Origin: RGIG4097 sp964550635
Lineage (GTDB): Bacteria > Bacillota > Clostridia > Christensenellales > CAG-917
DNA length: 64,000 nucleotides
Direction of reading: 5' to 3'
Assembly: GCA_964550635.1 (NCBI GenBank)
Contig: CAZJZV010000003.1
Span: 1 to 64,000 of the forward strand
Both the position numbers and the translations under genes were made by a program. The notes beneath the pieces are model-generated. The model was not told the DNA's origin. It made no database searches and saw only the letters and a program-made list of their open reading frames with translations. Shown here piece by piece: positions 28,536-37,729 of this stretch. Position 1 is the first letter of the stretch. Every line of letters starts with the position of its first letter.

Positions 28536-28541
28536 TAAGAA

Positions 28542-28666
28542 AAACGAACTTTTAAGTCGATACAGAGAGATTGACAAGGTTTTGAATAAACGCCGAATAT
28601 GACGGTTCATATTTTCGCACGCTCAAAAGGTCTTGTCTTTCTGCAAGACCTTTTTTTGTTGGAGTT
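28542..28666 (+). promoter_or_regulatory. PyrR-dependent attenuator leader
   Basis: Three alternative structures can be drawn. (1) Anti-antiterminator: AACTTTTAAGTC (28547-28558) against GACAAGGTT (28573-28581), with a loop region ACAGAGAGATT that resembles the conserved PyrR-binding loop (AGAGAGG-like). (2) Antiterminator: GACAAGGTTTTG (28573-28584) against CAAAAGGTCTTGTC (28624-28637). (3) Terminator: AAAAGGTCTTG (28625-28635) against CAAGACCTTTT (28644-28654), then a T run to 28657. In the known PyrR mechanism UMP-bound PyrR stabilises structure 1 and so allows termination. The terminator ends 10 bases before pyrR. Confidence 0.85.
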
Positions 28667-29206
28667 ATGATGCAACGGAAAACGCAAATTATGGACGACC
28701 GTGCGATGGCAAGAGTGCTTGCGCGTATGACGCACGAGATTATCGAGAAAAATCAAGGCGTGGACGACGTCTGTCTTTTGGGTATCAAGAGCAGGGGTGT
28801 ACCGCTTGCCGAAAGGATTGCCGATAACGTGGCGAAATTCGAGGGCAAAACCGTGCCTATCGGGAGTCTTGACGTGACGAGAAACCGCGACGATTTGTCC
28901 GATGAAGAGAAACAAGCGGTGGTTGCGGATTGCGATATTCCTTGCGATTTGAAAGATAAAACCGTCGTCATCGTGGACGACGTGCTATACACCGGCAGGA
29001 CGGTGAGAGCGGCGCTCGAATGCGTGTTCGATATTGCGCGTCCGAAAGCGGTGCAACTTGCGGTTTTGATTGACAGGGGACATAGGGAATTGCCCATACG
29101 TCCCGACTATATCGGCAAAAACGTACCCACCGCGGAGCGTGAAACCATATTGGTAAATCTGCTTGAAACGGACGGTGTAGACCAAGTTTTCATCGGCGAA
29201 AAGTGA
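28667..29206 (+). CDS. pyrR: PyrR, pyr attenuation regulator / uracil phosphoribosyltransferase
   Basis: 179 residues, the family's usual length. It binds the pyr leader RNA when charged with UMP and also has weak uracil phosphoribosyltransferase activity. The PRPP-binding motif VVIVDDVLYTGRTVRAAL lies at about 101-118; the flexible-loop region SLDVTRNRDDLS is near 66-77. The gene begins with ATGATG after TTGGAG, immediately downstream of the attenuator terminator, and overlaps pyrC spacing by a few bases. It is first in the eight-gene pyr operon. Confidence 0.96.
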   Translation: MMQRKTQIMDDRAMARVLARMTHEIIEKNQGVDDVCLLGIKSRGVPLAERIADNVAKFEGKTVPIGSLDVTRNRDDLSDEEKQAVVADCDIPCDLKDKTVVIVDDVLYTGRTVRAALECVFDIARPKAVQLAVLIDRGHRELPIRPDYIGKNVPTAERETILVNLLETDGVDQVFIGEK

Positions 29207-29214
29207 GCGAGAAT

Positions 29215-30411
29215 ATGGATAATTCAAACATAAAATTCATCGGACTGAACGAAAACGAGATAAAGTGCGCAAAAGAGTATTTGGCGAGGCTTTCCATTGA
29301 CGAAAACGGAGAATATGCGGTCGTCAAAGGCTTTTGCGACGTGCACGTGCATTTCAGAGAACCGGGATTTGCCTACAAAGAAACGGTGAAATCGGGAAGT
29401 CTTGCGGCGGCGCGCGGCGGATATACTGCGGTGTGCGCAATGCCCAATCTCAATCCCGTCCCCGATTGCGTAGAGAGCCTGAAACTCGAAAATGAAATCA
29501 TCAACCGCGACGCAGTGATAGGGGTGTACCCCTACGGCGCGATAACCGTCGGCGAAAAGGGCAAAGAATTGTCCGACCTCGAGGGCATGGCGGAGAATTG
29601 TATCGCTTTCAGCGACGACGGAAAGGGCGTGCAAAACGACGAACTTATGGTTGACGCTATGATGAGAGCGAAGGCACTCGGCAAAATCATAGTCGCCCAC
29701 TGCGAAGACGAAAAACTGCTCTGCGGCGGTTGCATACACGACGGCGAATACGCAAAACAAAACGGATTTGTCGGCATTTCGTCCGCAAGCGAATACGCAA
29801 TGGTGGAAAGGGATTTGGGACTTGTCGAAAAGACGGGTTGCGCCTATCACGTTTGCCACATTTCGACAAAAGAAAGCGTTGAGTTTTTGCGCAAGGCAAA
29901 GGCGAAAGGACTCGACATTACGGCGGAAACCGCTCCCCATTATCTCACATTCAACGATAGCAATTTGAAAGACGAAGGAAAGTGGAAGATGAATCCGCCT
30001 ATCCGCAGTGAAGAAGATAGACTTGCACTTCTTGCGGGCATTCAGGACGGCACGATAGATATGATAGCGACCGACCACGCTCCGCACTCCGCGGAAGAGA
30101 AGAGCAAAGGTTTGAAAGGCAGTTTGTTCGGCGTGGTGGGACTTGAAACCGCATTCCCGATATTGTATACTAAACTAGTTAAGGGCGGAGAAATCACCCT
30201 TGAAAAACTCGTGGAGTTGCTATCCGTCAATCCGCGCGCACGCTTCGGCATATGCGACGACGGCTTTTCGGTGTGGAAACTCGACGAAGAATACGAAATC
30301 AACCACGACGACTTCCTGTCGCAAGGTAGGGCGACTCCCTACGATAGGGAGAGAGTTTTCGGCAAATGCCTTTGCACCGTATTGAACGGCAAGGCGGTAT
30401 ATCAAGATTAA
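29215..30411 (+). CDS. pyrC: Dihydroorotase
   Basis: 398 residues from ATG 29215; a GTG at 29203 overlapping the pyrR stop is also possible, and both have weak ribosome sites. It closes carbamoyl-aspartate to dihydroorotate (third step of UMP synthesis). The class I metal-binding motif DVHVHFREPG lies near 44-53, AHCEDE near 155, HISTKES near 210 and the late aspartate motif ATDHAPH near 285. The zinc-binding lysine of the two-metal site is not carboxylated-Lys obvious by eye. It sits 19 bases upstream of carB in the operon. Confidence 0.95.
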   Translation: MDNSNIKFIGLNENEIKCAKEYLARLSIDENGEYAVVKGFCDVHVHFREPGFAYKETVKSGSLAAARGGYTAVCAMPNLNPVPDCVESLKLENEIINRDAVIGVYPYGAITVGEKGKELSDLEGMAENCIAFSDDGKGVQNDELMVDAMMRAKALGKIIVAHCEDEKLLCGGCIHDGEYAKQNGFVGISSASEYAMVERDLGLVEKTGCAYHVCHISTKESVEFLRKAKAKGLDITAETAPHYLTFNDSNLKDEGKWKMNPPIRSEEDRLALLAGIQDGTIDMIATDHAPHSAEEKSKGLKGSLFGVVGLETAFPILYTKLVKGGEITLEKLVELLSVNPRARFGICDDGFSVWKLDEEYEINHDDFLSQGRATPYDRERVFGKCLCTVLNGKAVYQD

Positions 30412-30430
30412 ATTTTGACGGAGGATAAAT

Positions 30431-33400
30431 ATGGCAAAACGAAAGGACTTGAAAAAGATACTTATCATAGGCTCGGGACCGATAATTATCGGTCAGGCGG
30501 CGGAATTTGACTACGCGGGCACGCAGGCTTGTCTTGCGCTCAAGGAAGAGGGCTACGAAGTCATACTCGTCAACTCCAACCCCGCGACAATCATGACGGA
30601 CACGACGATAGCGGACAAGGTGTATATGGAGCCGTTGACTCTCGAATATCTTGCCAAAATCCTGCGCTATGAACGCCCCGATGCGATTATCCCCGGCATA
30701 GGCGGACAGACCGGACTCAATATCGTCATGCAACTCGAGAAAAAAGGCGTGCTCGAAGAATGCGAAGTCGAACTTCTCGGCACTAGCAGTAGCAGTATCG
30801 AAAGAGCGGAAGACAGAGAGTTGTTCAAGGAAATGTGCGAATCCATAGGCGAACCCGTCATCCCTTCTCAAATCACCTACAATCTCGAAGAAGCGAAAGA
30901 AGCGGCAAAGAGAATCGGTTATCCCGTCGTATTGCGCCCCGCGTTCACTTTGGGCGGCACCGGCGGCGGTTTCGCGAACGACGAAGAAGAACTCGTTGAA
31001 ATCGGTATGAACGGTTTCGCGCTTTCCCCCGTTCATCAGGTGCTTGTCGAAAAGAGTGTGAAAGGCTACAAGGAAATCGAATTTGAAGTCATGCGCGACT
31101 CCTACGACAAGGCGATCACCATCTGCGGAATGGAAAACGTGGATCCTGTCGGCGTGCATACGGGCGACTCTATCGTCGTTGCGCCCATACTCAGTTTGAG
31201 CGACAAGGACCGCAAAATGCTCAACGATAGCGCAATCAAAATCATAAAAGAATTGAAGATAGCGGGCGGTTGCAACGTGCAGTACGCATTGAACCCCGAA
31301 ACGAGCGAATATTTCCTCATCGAAGTCAACCCCAGAGTATCGCGTTCGTCCGCACTCGCAAGCAAGGCAAGCGGTTATCCTATCGCAAGAGTCACCGCAA
31401 AAATCGCGGTCGGTATGAGCCTTGACGAAATCCCCGTCGCGGGCGGTTACGCAAGCAAAGAACCCGAACTCGACTATATCGTAGCGAAATTCCCCCGCTT
31501 CCCCTTCGATAAATTCACGTCCGCTCCCAACACTCTCGGCACGCAGATGAAAGCGACCGGTGAAGTTATGGGAATAGGCTCGAACCTTGAAGAGTGTATG
31601 TTGAAATCCGTCCGCTCTCTTGAAATCGGATGTTGCCATTTCCACATGTCCAAATTCGACGATATGACGGACGACGAAATCAAAGAATATATGTCCGAAT
31701 TTAGAGCGGATACGGTGTTCGCGGTTGCGGAATTGTTGCGCCGTGGCGTGAGCGTGAAAGAACTCCACGAAATCACCAAAATCACCGAATTGTTCCTTGA
31801 AAGTTTCGAGAAAATCGTCAAGGAAGAGAGCGTTTTGACGGCAAATCCTTTCGACGTGGACACTCTCAAATCCGCAAAGAAAATGGGATTTTCGGACAAG
31901 TATATCGCAAAACTCTGGAATGCGACCGAAAAAGAAGTGTCCAAATTCAGAAAGGATAACGAAATAAGACCTGTATTCCGTATGGTAGATACTCTGCATA
32001 CGGGCAAATATATCGCGTATCTCTATTCTTCGTATAGCGGAGAAAACCAATCTCGACTTACGGACAAGAATAAACTCGTCGTGTTGGGCGCGGGACCTAT
32101 CCGCATAGGACAGGGCGTAGAATTTGACTACTCGACCGTCCACGCAGTGCAGACAATTAAACGCGAAGGCTACGAAGCAATCATCATAAACAACAACCCC
32201 GAAACCGTTTCGACGGACTACACGACCGCGGACAAACTCTATTTCGAGCCGTTGACGACCGAAGACGTCATGGAAATCATCGACTACGAGAAACCCGAAG
32301 GAGTCGTCGCATCTCTCGGCGGACAGACCGCAATCAACCTTGCCGCACCCCTTATGAACAACGGTGTGAAAATCGTCGGTACGGACTGCGATGCAATCGA
32401 CAAGGCGGAAAACCGCGACTTGTTTGAAAAACTGCTCGTTGAACTCGGCATACCCCAACCCGCAGGATGTGCGGTCACCAAAATCGAAGACGGTGTGGCG
32501 GCGGCGAAACGTATCGGCTATCCCGTGCTTGTGCGCCCCAGTTTCGTGCTCGGCGGAAGAGCAATGCAAATCGTCGCGAACGAAAAGCAACTCCGTCAAT
32601 ATCTCAAAACCGCTGTTGAAATCGACGAAGACAAACCTGTTTTGGTGGATAAATACATCATCGGCAAGGAAGTCGAAATCGACGCAATTTGCGACGGCAT
32701 AGACGTTTTCGTCCCCGGCATTATGGAACTCGTCGAAAGAACTGGTATCCACTCGGGCGATAGCATTTCCGTCTATCCCACCTTCTCGATTAGCGACAAG
32801 GTGAAGGGAATAATCCTGCAATATGCAAAGAAACTCGGACTCGGCATCGGCATAAAAGGTCTATACAATATCCAATTCATCGTGGACAAGGAAGACCGCG
32901 TGTTCATCATCGAAGTCAATCCGCGTTCGAGCCGTACCGTGCCTTTCCTGTCTAAAGCGACTGGATATTCTCTTGCGGATATAGCGACCGAAGTCATCAT
33001 GGGTAAAACCCTCAAAGAGCAGGGCATATTCAAAGTCTATCCCGACGAGAGAGAAAGATGGTTTGTCAAAGTCCCCGTGTTCTCGTTCAACAAGATTAGA
33101 GGGCTCGACGCGTATCTTTCCCCCGAAATGAAGTCCACCGGAGAGGCGATAGGCTACGACGACAAACTCAACCGCGCGCTCTACAAAGCGTTGCAGGCGG
33201 CGGGTACGAAAGTGCAAAACTACGGCACTGTGTTTGCCACCATCGCAAACTCGGACAAAGAAGAAGCACTTCCCTTGATCAGACGTTTCTACAATCTTGG
33301 TTTCAACATTCAGGCAACCGCGGGCACCGCAAAATTCTTGAAAGAAAACGGAATCAGAACGCACGTGCTCGACAAGATTAGCGAAGGTAGCGACGACATT

Positions 33401-33604
33401 CCCGAAGCAATCCGCCAAAGAAAACTTGCGTATATCATCAACACGAGCGAAGTCGGTCAAGTGGGTAGCACCAACGACGGCTATATGATCAGAAAAATCG
33501 CGACCGAAAACAACGTCAGCATATTCACTTCTCTCGACACCGTCAGAGTGCTTCTCGACGTGCTCGAAGAAACCACTCTCACCATTTCCACGATAGACGC
33601 CTAA
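30431..33604 (+). CDS. carB: Carbamoyl-phosphate synthase large subunit
   Basis: 1057 residues, typical for CarB. It makes carbamoyl phosphate from bicarbonate, ATP and ammonia delivered by the small subunit. Two ATP-grasp halves are evident: each begins with a similar segment (IIGSGPIIIGQAAEFDYAG near 13-31 and VLGAGPIRIGQGVEFDYS near 550), and each carries a metal-site motif EVNPR(V/S)SRSS or EVNPRSSRT. The last 130 residues form the regulatory MGS-like domain. GACGGAGGA stands before the ATG. The partner gene carA, normally next to it, is not in this window. Confidence 0.97.
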   Translation: MAKRKDLKKILIIGSGPIIIGQAAEFDYAGTQACLALKEEGYEVILVNSNPATIMTDTTIADKVYMEPLTLEYLAKILRYERPDAIIPGIGGQTGLNIVMQLEKKGVLEECEVELLGTSSSSIERAEDRELFKEMCESIGEPVIPSQITYNLEEAKEAAKRIGYPVVLRPAFTLGGTGGGFANDEEELVEIGMNGFALSPVHQVLVEKSVKGYKEIEFEVMRDSYDKAITICGMENVDPVGVHTGDSIVVAPILSLSDKDRKMLNDSAIKIIKELKIAGGCNVQYALNPETSEYFLIEVNPRVSRSSALASKASGYPIARVTAKIAVGMSLDEIPVAGGYASKEPELDYIVAKFPRFPFDKFTSAPNTLGTQMKATGEVMGIGSNLEECMLKSVRSLEIGCCHFHMSKFDDMTDDEIKEYMSEFRADTVFAVAELLRRGVSVKELHEITKITELFLESFEKIVKEESVLTANPFDVDTLKSAKKMGFSDKYIAKLWNATEKEVSKFRKDNEIRPVFRMVDTLHTGKYIAYLYSSYSGENQSRLTDKNKLVVLGAGPIRIGQGVEFDYSTVHAVQTIKREGYEAIIINNNPETVSTDYTTADKLYFEPLTTEDVMEIIDYEKPEGVVASLGGQTAINLAAPLMNNGVKIVGTDCDAIDKAENRDLFEKLLVELGIPQPAGCAVTKIEDGVAAAKRIGYPVLVRPSFVLGGRAMQIVANEKQLRQYLKTAVEIDEDKPVLVDKYIIGKEVEIDAICDGIDVFVPGIMELVERTGIHSGDSISVYPTFSISDKVKGIILQYAKKLGLGIGIKGLYNIQFIVDKEDRVFIIEVNPRSSRTVPFLSKATGYSLADIATEVIMGKTLKEQGIFKVYPDERERWFVKVPVFSFNKIRGLDAYLSPEMKSTGEAIGYDDKLNRALYKALQAAGTKVQNYGTVFATIANSDKEEALPLIRRFYNLGFNIQATAGTAKFLKENGIRTHVLDKISEGSDDIPEAIRQRKLAYIINTSEVGQVGSTNDGYMIRKIATENNVSIFTSLDTVRVLLDVLEETTLTISTIDA

Positions 33605-33612
33605 GGAGAAAT

Positions 33613-34353
33613 ATGAAACAATCCATATTCACGGTAAAAGAGAATATATCCATCGCGCCAAGCGTCTACAAAATGATTCTTGCGGGCGACGTATCTCATA
33701 TCACCGCAAGCGGACAATTCGTCAACGTGCAGATTGACGGATTGTTCTTGCGTCGTCCCATATCCGTGTGCGACTACGACGACGAAACTCTGACTCTCAT
33801 CTACAAAGTCGTGGGCAAAGGCACGCAGATTATGAGTGAAGCAAAGGCGGGCGCAACGTTTGATATATTGACGGGACTCGGCAACGGCTACGATCTGTCG
33901 TTGTCCGGCGAAACACCCCTTTTGATAGGCGGCGGAGTGGGCGTGCCCCCTATGTATAACCTTGCGAAAAAACTCGTAGAGCAGGGCAAAACCCCCGGTG
34001 TCATCCTTGGTTTCAACGACGAAAAGGAAGTTTTCTACGAGAAAGAATTTAAGGCACTCGGACTGAAAACCGTTGTCACCACCGTCAACGGAAGTTACGG
34101 AGTGAAAGGTTTCGTGACGGACGCGCTAGACCTTTTCGACGGCTATTCCTACTTCTATTGTTGCGGTCCTGAGCCTATGCTCAAAGCGGTCTACAACGCC
34201 ACAAACACCGACGGACAATTCTCGTTTGAAGAGCGTATGGGTTGCGGTTTCGGTGCTTGTATGGGTTGCTCGTGCAAGACTTTGTACGGCAACAAGCGCA
34301 TTTGCAAAGACGGTCCCGTTTTGCAGAAAAAGGAGATTATATGGCAAAAATGA
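33613..34353 (+). CDS. pyrK: Dihydroorotate dehydrogenase electron transfer subunit
   Basis: 246 residues. It carries FAD and a 2Fe-2S cluster and passes electrons from PyrD to NAD+ in class 1B dihydroorotate dehydrogenase. The flavin-binding part has GQFVNVQ and RRPISVCDYD (about 35-58), the pyridine-nucleotide part IGGGVGVPPMY near 103-113 and the CCGPEPML motif near 190. The cluster ligands are Cys211, Cys216, Cys219 and Cys231 (ERMGCGFGACMGC and RICKDGP). AAGGAGA precedes the start, 8 bases after carB; the 3' end overlaps pyrD by 13 bases. Confidence 0.96.
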   Translation: MKQSIFTVKENISIAPSVYKMILAGDVSHITASGQFVNVQIDGLFLRRPISVCDYDDETLTLIYKVVGKGTQIMSEAKAGATFDILTGLGNGYDLSLSGETPLLIGGGVGVPPMYNLAKKLVEQGKTPGVILGFNDEKEVFYEKEFKALGLKTVVTTVNGSYGVKGFVTDALDLFDGYSYFYCCGPEPMLKAVYNATNTDGQFSFEERMGCGFGACMGCSCKTLYGNKRICKDGPVLQKKEIIWQK

Positions 34354-35258
34354 ACACTAAAGTCACGCTTTGTGGAATTGAACTCGACAATCCCGTTATC
34401 CCCGCAAGCGGTACTTTCGGCTACGGATACGAGTTTAGCGAACTCTACGACATAAATATTCTCGGCACGTTTTCTTTCAAAGGCACCACCCTTGAAGAGA
34501 GATTCGGAAACCCTACGCCGAGAATTGCGGAGTGTAGCGCGGGCATGATAAATTCCGTCGGTTTGCAAAATCCCGGTGTGGGCAGAGTGGTCGCGGAAGA
34601 GTTGCCAAAACTGAAAAAGGTCTTTGGCAAAAAGGTCATGGCAAACGTGAGCGGTTTCTCAATCGACGAATACGTCAAGGTCTGCGAAAAGCTCGACAAG
34701 GAAGATATGGTCGGTTGGATCGAAGTCAACGTTTCTTGCCCCAACGTGCACGGTGGCGGTATGAGTTTCGGCACGGACGCAAACAACGTGCGCGCGGTAA
34801 CCGAAGCGGTCAAAAAGGTGACTTCAAAACCCGTCGTCGTCAAACTCACCCCAAACGTTACGGACATCGTGTCTATCGCGAAAGCGGCGGAAGACGGCGG
34901 CGCGGACGGCGTTAGTCTCATCAACACGATGCTCGGAATGAGAATAAATCTCAAAACGAGAAAACCCGTCGTTGCAAACACTATGGGCGGTTTTTCGGGG
35001 AGAGCGATATTCCCCGTCGCACTGCGCATGGTATATCAAGTGGCGAAAGCGGTGAATATCCCCGTCGTCGGAATGGGCGGTGTGTCCTCTGCGGATGACG
35101 TCATCGAAATGATGCTCGCAGGCGCAACCGCAGTTGAAGTCGGCGCGGAAAATCTCGTCAATCCTTATGTTTGCAAAGAAATCGTCGAGAGTTTGCCGAT
35201 AGCTATGGAAAAATACGGAATCAATTCGTTGAACGAAATTATAAAAGGAGTTAGATAA
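34341..35258 (+). CDS. pyrD: Dihydroorotate dehydrogenase, class 1B catalytic subunit
   Basis: 305 residues from ATG 34341, chosen for the AAGGAG inside the pyrK end; the longer frame has no signal. It oxidises dihydroorotate to orotate using FMN. The catalytic cysteine of class 1 enzymes is in EVNVSCPNVHGGG near 126-138, the substrate-binding ASGTFGYG lies near 20-27 and the FMN phosphate site near GMGGVSSADD. Pairing with PyrK defines class 1B, the NAD-linked form. Confidence 0.96.
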   Translation: MAKMNTKVTLCGIELDNPVIPASGTFGYGYEFSELYDINILGTFSFKGTTLEERFGNPTPRIAECSAGMINSVGLQNPGVGRVVAEELPKLKKVFGKKVMANVSGFSIDEYVKVCEKLDKEDMVGWIEVNVSCPNVHGGGMSFGTDANNVRAVTEAVKKVTSKPVVVKLTPNVTDIVSIAKAAEDGGADGVSLINTMLGMRINLKTRKPVVANTMGGFSGRAIFPVALRMVYQVAKAVNIPVVGMGGVSSADDVIEMMLAGATAVEVGAENLVNPYVCKEIVESLPIAMEKYGINSLNEIIKGVR

Positions 35259-35259
35259 T

Positions 35260-35961
35260 ATGGGTAAAGACGTAATAGTCGCTTGCGACTTCGACAGCGC
35301 ACAAAAGACTTTCGAGTTTTTGGACAAATTCACCGACAAGAAACCTTTCGTCAAAATCGGTATGGAATTGTACTATGCGGAAGGTCCGAGTATCGTCCGC
35401 GAAATCAAGAAGAGAGGACACAAAATCTTCCTCGATCTCAAACTTCACGACATCCCCAATACCGTGAAAAAGAGTATGGCGGTGTTGTCAAGGCTCGACG
35501 TGGATATGACCAATCTTCACGCGGCGGGCACCGAAAATATGATGAAAGCGGCAATCGAAGGACTCACCCGCCCCGACGGCACTCGTCCTTTGCTCATAGC
35601 GGTCACCCAACTCACGTCCACCGACCAAGAGAGTATGGAGAGAGATATACTCATCAAAGAGCCTATGCAAGAAGTGGTTATGCACTACGCCGAAACCGCA
35701 AGAAACGCAGGACTTGACGGCGTGGTATGCTCCCCACTCGAAGCGGACGCAGTGCATAAGAGAGTGGGCGCAAACTTCTTGACCGTCACCCCGGGCATCC
35801 GTTTTGCAGACGGCGAAAAGGGGGATCAAAAACGCGTTACCACCCCCGCGCAAGCAAGAGAAATCGGCTCTGATTATATCGTAGTCGGCAGACCTATCAC
35901 GGCGGCGGACGATCCCGTTGCGGCGTACAACAGATGCTTGAAAGAGTTTTTAGGAGAATAA
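35260..35961 (+). CDS. pyrF: Orotidine 5'-phosphate decarboxylase
   Basis: 233 residues, matching the short bacterial family. It decarboxylates OMP to UMP, the last step. The catalytic motif DLKLHDIPNTV (about 62-72) has the Asp-Lys-Asp charge network. The phosphate-binding end has VVGRPITAADDP. AAAAGGAG lies in the end of pyrD, one base before the ATG follows its stop. Confidence 0.97.
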   Translation: MGKDVIVACDFDSAQKTFEFLDKFTDKKPFVKIGMELYYAEGPSIVREIKKRGHKIFLDLKLHDIPNTVKKSMAVLSRLDVDMTNLHAAGTENMMKAAIEGLTRPDGTRPLLIAVTQLTSTDQESMERDILIKEPMQEVVMHYAETARNAGLDGVVCSPLEADAVHKRVGANFLTVTPGIRFADGEKGDQKRVTTPAQAREIGSDYIVVGRPITAADDPVAAYNRCLKEFLGE

Positions 35962-35964
35962 ACG

Positions 35965-36603
35965 ATGAAAGATTTAGAAAAACTTATCGCAAAAGATTTA
36001 TTGAAAATTAAGGCGGTTTTCTTCCGTCCCGAAGAGCCGTTCACGTGGGCGAGCGGTATCAAAAGCCCCGTCTACACCGATAACCGCTTGACCTTGACCG
36101 CCCCCGAAGTCAGAAGGGACGTCGAAAAAGGTCTTGCCGAACTCATCAAAGAAAACTATCCCGACGTCGAAGTGCTTATGGGCACGTCCACCGCAGGCAT
36201 AGCGCACGCCGCTATCACGGGATATATTATGGATTTGCCTATGGGTTACGTCCGCGGCGGAGCAAAGGACCACGGCAGACAAAACCAAATCGAAGGCAAA
36301 CTCGAAAAAGGACAAAAAGTCGTCGTCGTCGAAGACCTTATCTCGACGGGCGGTAGTTGTATCGAAGTCGTCAACGTGCTTCGCGAAGCGGGCGCGGACG
36401 TTTTGGGTATCGTCAGCATTTTCACCTACGGTATGAAAAAGGGTATCGAACGCTTGAAAGAAGCGAACGTCAAAAACGTGTCCCTGACCAATTTCGACGT
36501 CATCGCCGAAACCGCCGCAGAAGAAGGATATATCAAGGCGGAAGACGTGGACAGACTCATCAAATTCCGCAACAATCCGCAGGACGAAAGTTGGATTAAT
36601 TGA
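35965..36603 (+). CDS. pyrE: Orotate phosphoribosyltransferase
   Basis: 212 residues. It joins orotate and PRPP to OMP. The PRPP motif VVVVEDLISTGGS lies at about 113-125, and YVRGGAKDHGRQN near 92-104 is the mobile catalytic loop with its lysine. TTAGGAG precedes the ATG three bases after pyrF. Confidence 0.97.
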   Translation: MKDLEKLIAKDLLKIKAVFFRPEEPFTWASGIKSPVYTDNRLTLTAPEVRRDVEKGLAELIKENYPDVEVLMGTSTAGIAHAAITGYIMDLPMGYVRGGAKDHGRQNQIEGKLEKGQKVVVVEDLISTGGSCIEVVNVLREAGADVLGIVSIFTYGMKKGIERLKEANVKNVSLTNFDVIAETAAEEGYIKAEDVDRLIKFRNNPQDESWIN

Positions 36604-36627
36604 CGTGCTTTTTTCGGAGGCATTCTC

Positions 36628-37722
36628 GTGAGAAGTTTGATTGACATAACCGATTTTAGCAAAGAAGAAGTCGAAGGACTCATTTCGACGGCAATGGATA
36701 TAATCGAAAACCCGTCCGTCTACGCCGAAAAGTGCAAGGGTAAAAAACTTGCGACTTTGTTCTACGAGCCGTCCACAAGGACTCGTTTGTCTTTTGAAGC
36801 GGCAATGCTCGAACTCGGCGGAAGCGTGATAGGTTTTTCCGAGGCGAGCAGTTCTTCCGCGGCAAAAGGGGAGAGCGTAGCGGACACCGCGAAAGTCATA
36901 AGCGAATATGCGGATATTATAGCAATGCGTTCCCCCGTCGAAGGTGCGCCCCTTGTCGCCGCATTGAATGCGTCAATCCCCGTCATCAACGCGGGGGACG
37001 GCGGTCATTGCCACCCCACGCAAACACTTGCCGACCTACTCACCATACATAGAGAACTCGGCAGACTCGACGACTTGACCGTCGGTTTTTGCGGGGATTT
37101 GAAGTATGGCAGAACGGTGCATTCATTGATTGGCGCATTGTCGAGATACGCGGGCATCAAAATCGTGTTGATTTCCCCCGAAGAGTTGAAACTCCCCAAA
37201 TACGTCAAGTATAACGTCCTTGAAAAATGCGGTATGCCTTACGTCGAAACCGAGAGCCTAGAAGACTCCATTCCCGGCCTTGACGTGCTGTATATGACGA
37301 GAATACAAAGAGAGCGTTTTGCGGACCGCGACGAATATGAGAGATTGAAAGACTCCTACGTCCTGACCGTCGAAAAAATGCAACTTGCAAAGAACACTTG
37401 CGCCGTATTGCACCCGCTACCGCGCGTCAACGAAATCAGTGTTGCAGTGGACAAAGATCCGCGCGCGTGCTACTTCAAACAAGTCGCAAACGGAAAGTAT
37501 ATGCGTATGGCGTTGATATTGAAACTTCTCGAAGAAAAAGCGAAAAATCCCGTCAACGAACTCACTCTCGAATACGAAAACTACGAAATCGGTAAATACG
37601 AATGCCACAATCCGAAGTGCATCACGCAAACCGAACAAGAACTTGCCCACGCATTCAAATGCGTCGACGAAACCAACTCAATCTACCGCTGCATCTACTG
37701 CGCCCAAAAACCCACCGACTAA
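36628..37722 (+). CDS. pyrB: Aspartate carbamoyltransferase with PyrI-type zinc domain
   Basis: 364 residues, about 55 longer than a plain PyrB. It condenses carbamoyl phosphate and aspartate. The catalytic part (1-305) has the carbamoyl-phosphate loop YEPSTRTRLSFE near 46-57, the SSSSAAKGES loop and HPLPRVNEI near 262-270. The tail has Cys326, Cys331, Cys355 and Cys358, spacing C-x4-C-x23-C-x2-C, identical to the zinc ligands of E. coli PyrI (109, 114, 138, 141), with CITQTE resembling PyrI's CISHAE. PyrI's nucleotide-binding domain is missing here. GTG start with GGAGG seven bases before. Last gene of the pyr operon; I see no terminator before the convergent kinase gene 7 bases on. Confidence 0.94.
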   Translation: MRSLIDITDFSKEEVEGLISTAMDIIENPSVYAEKCKGKKLATLFYEPSTRTRLSFEAAMLELGGSVIGFSEASSSSAAKGESVADTAKVISEYADIIAMRSPVEGAPLVAALNASIPVINAGDGGHCHPTQTLADLLTIHRELGRLDDLTVGFCGDLKYGRTVHSLIGALSRYAGIKIVLISPEELKLPKYVKYNVLEKCGMPYVETESLEDSIPGLDVLYMTRIQRERFADRDEYERLKDSYVLTVEKMQLAKNTCAVLHPLPRVNEISVAVDKDPRACYFKQVANGKYMRMALILKLLEEKAKNPVNELTLEYENYEIGKYECHNPKCITQTEQELAHAFKCVDETNSIYRCIYCAQKPTD

Positions 37723-37729
37723 AATAAAA

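Noticed and set aside
30299..32821. 840-codon open frame antisense to carB
   Set aside because: carB is a full-length well-conserved gene on the other strand; the antisense frame has no family features and is open because of GAC/GTC/GAA-rich codon use.
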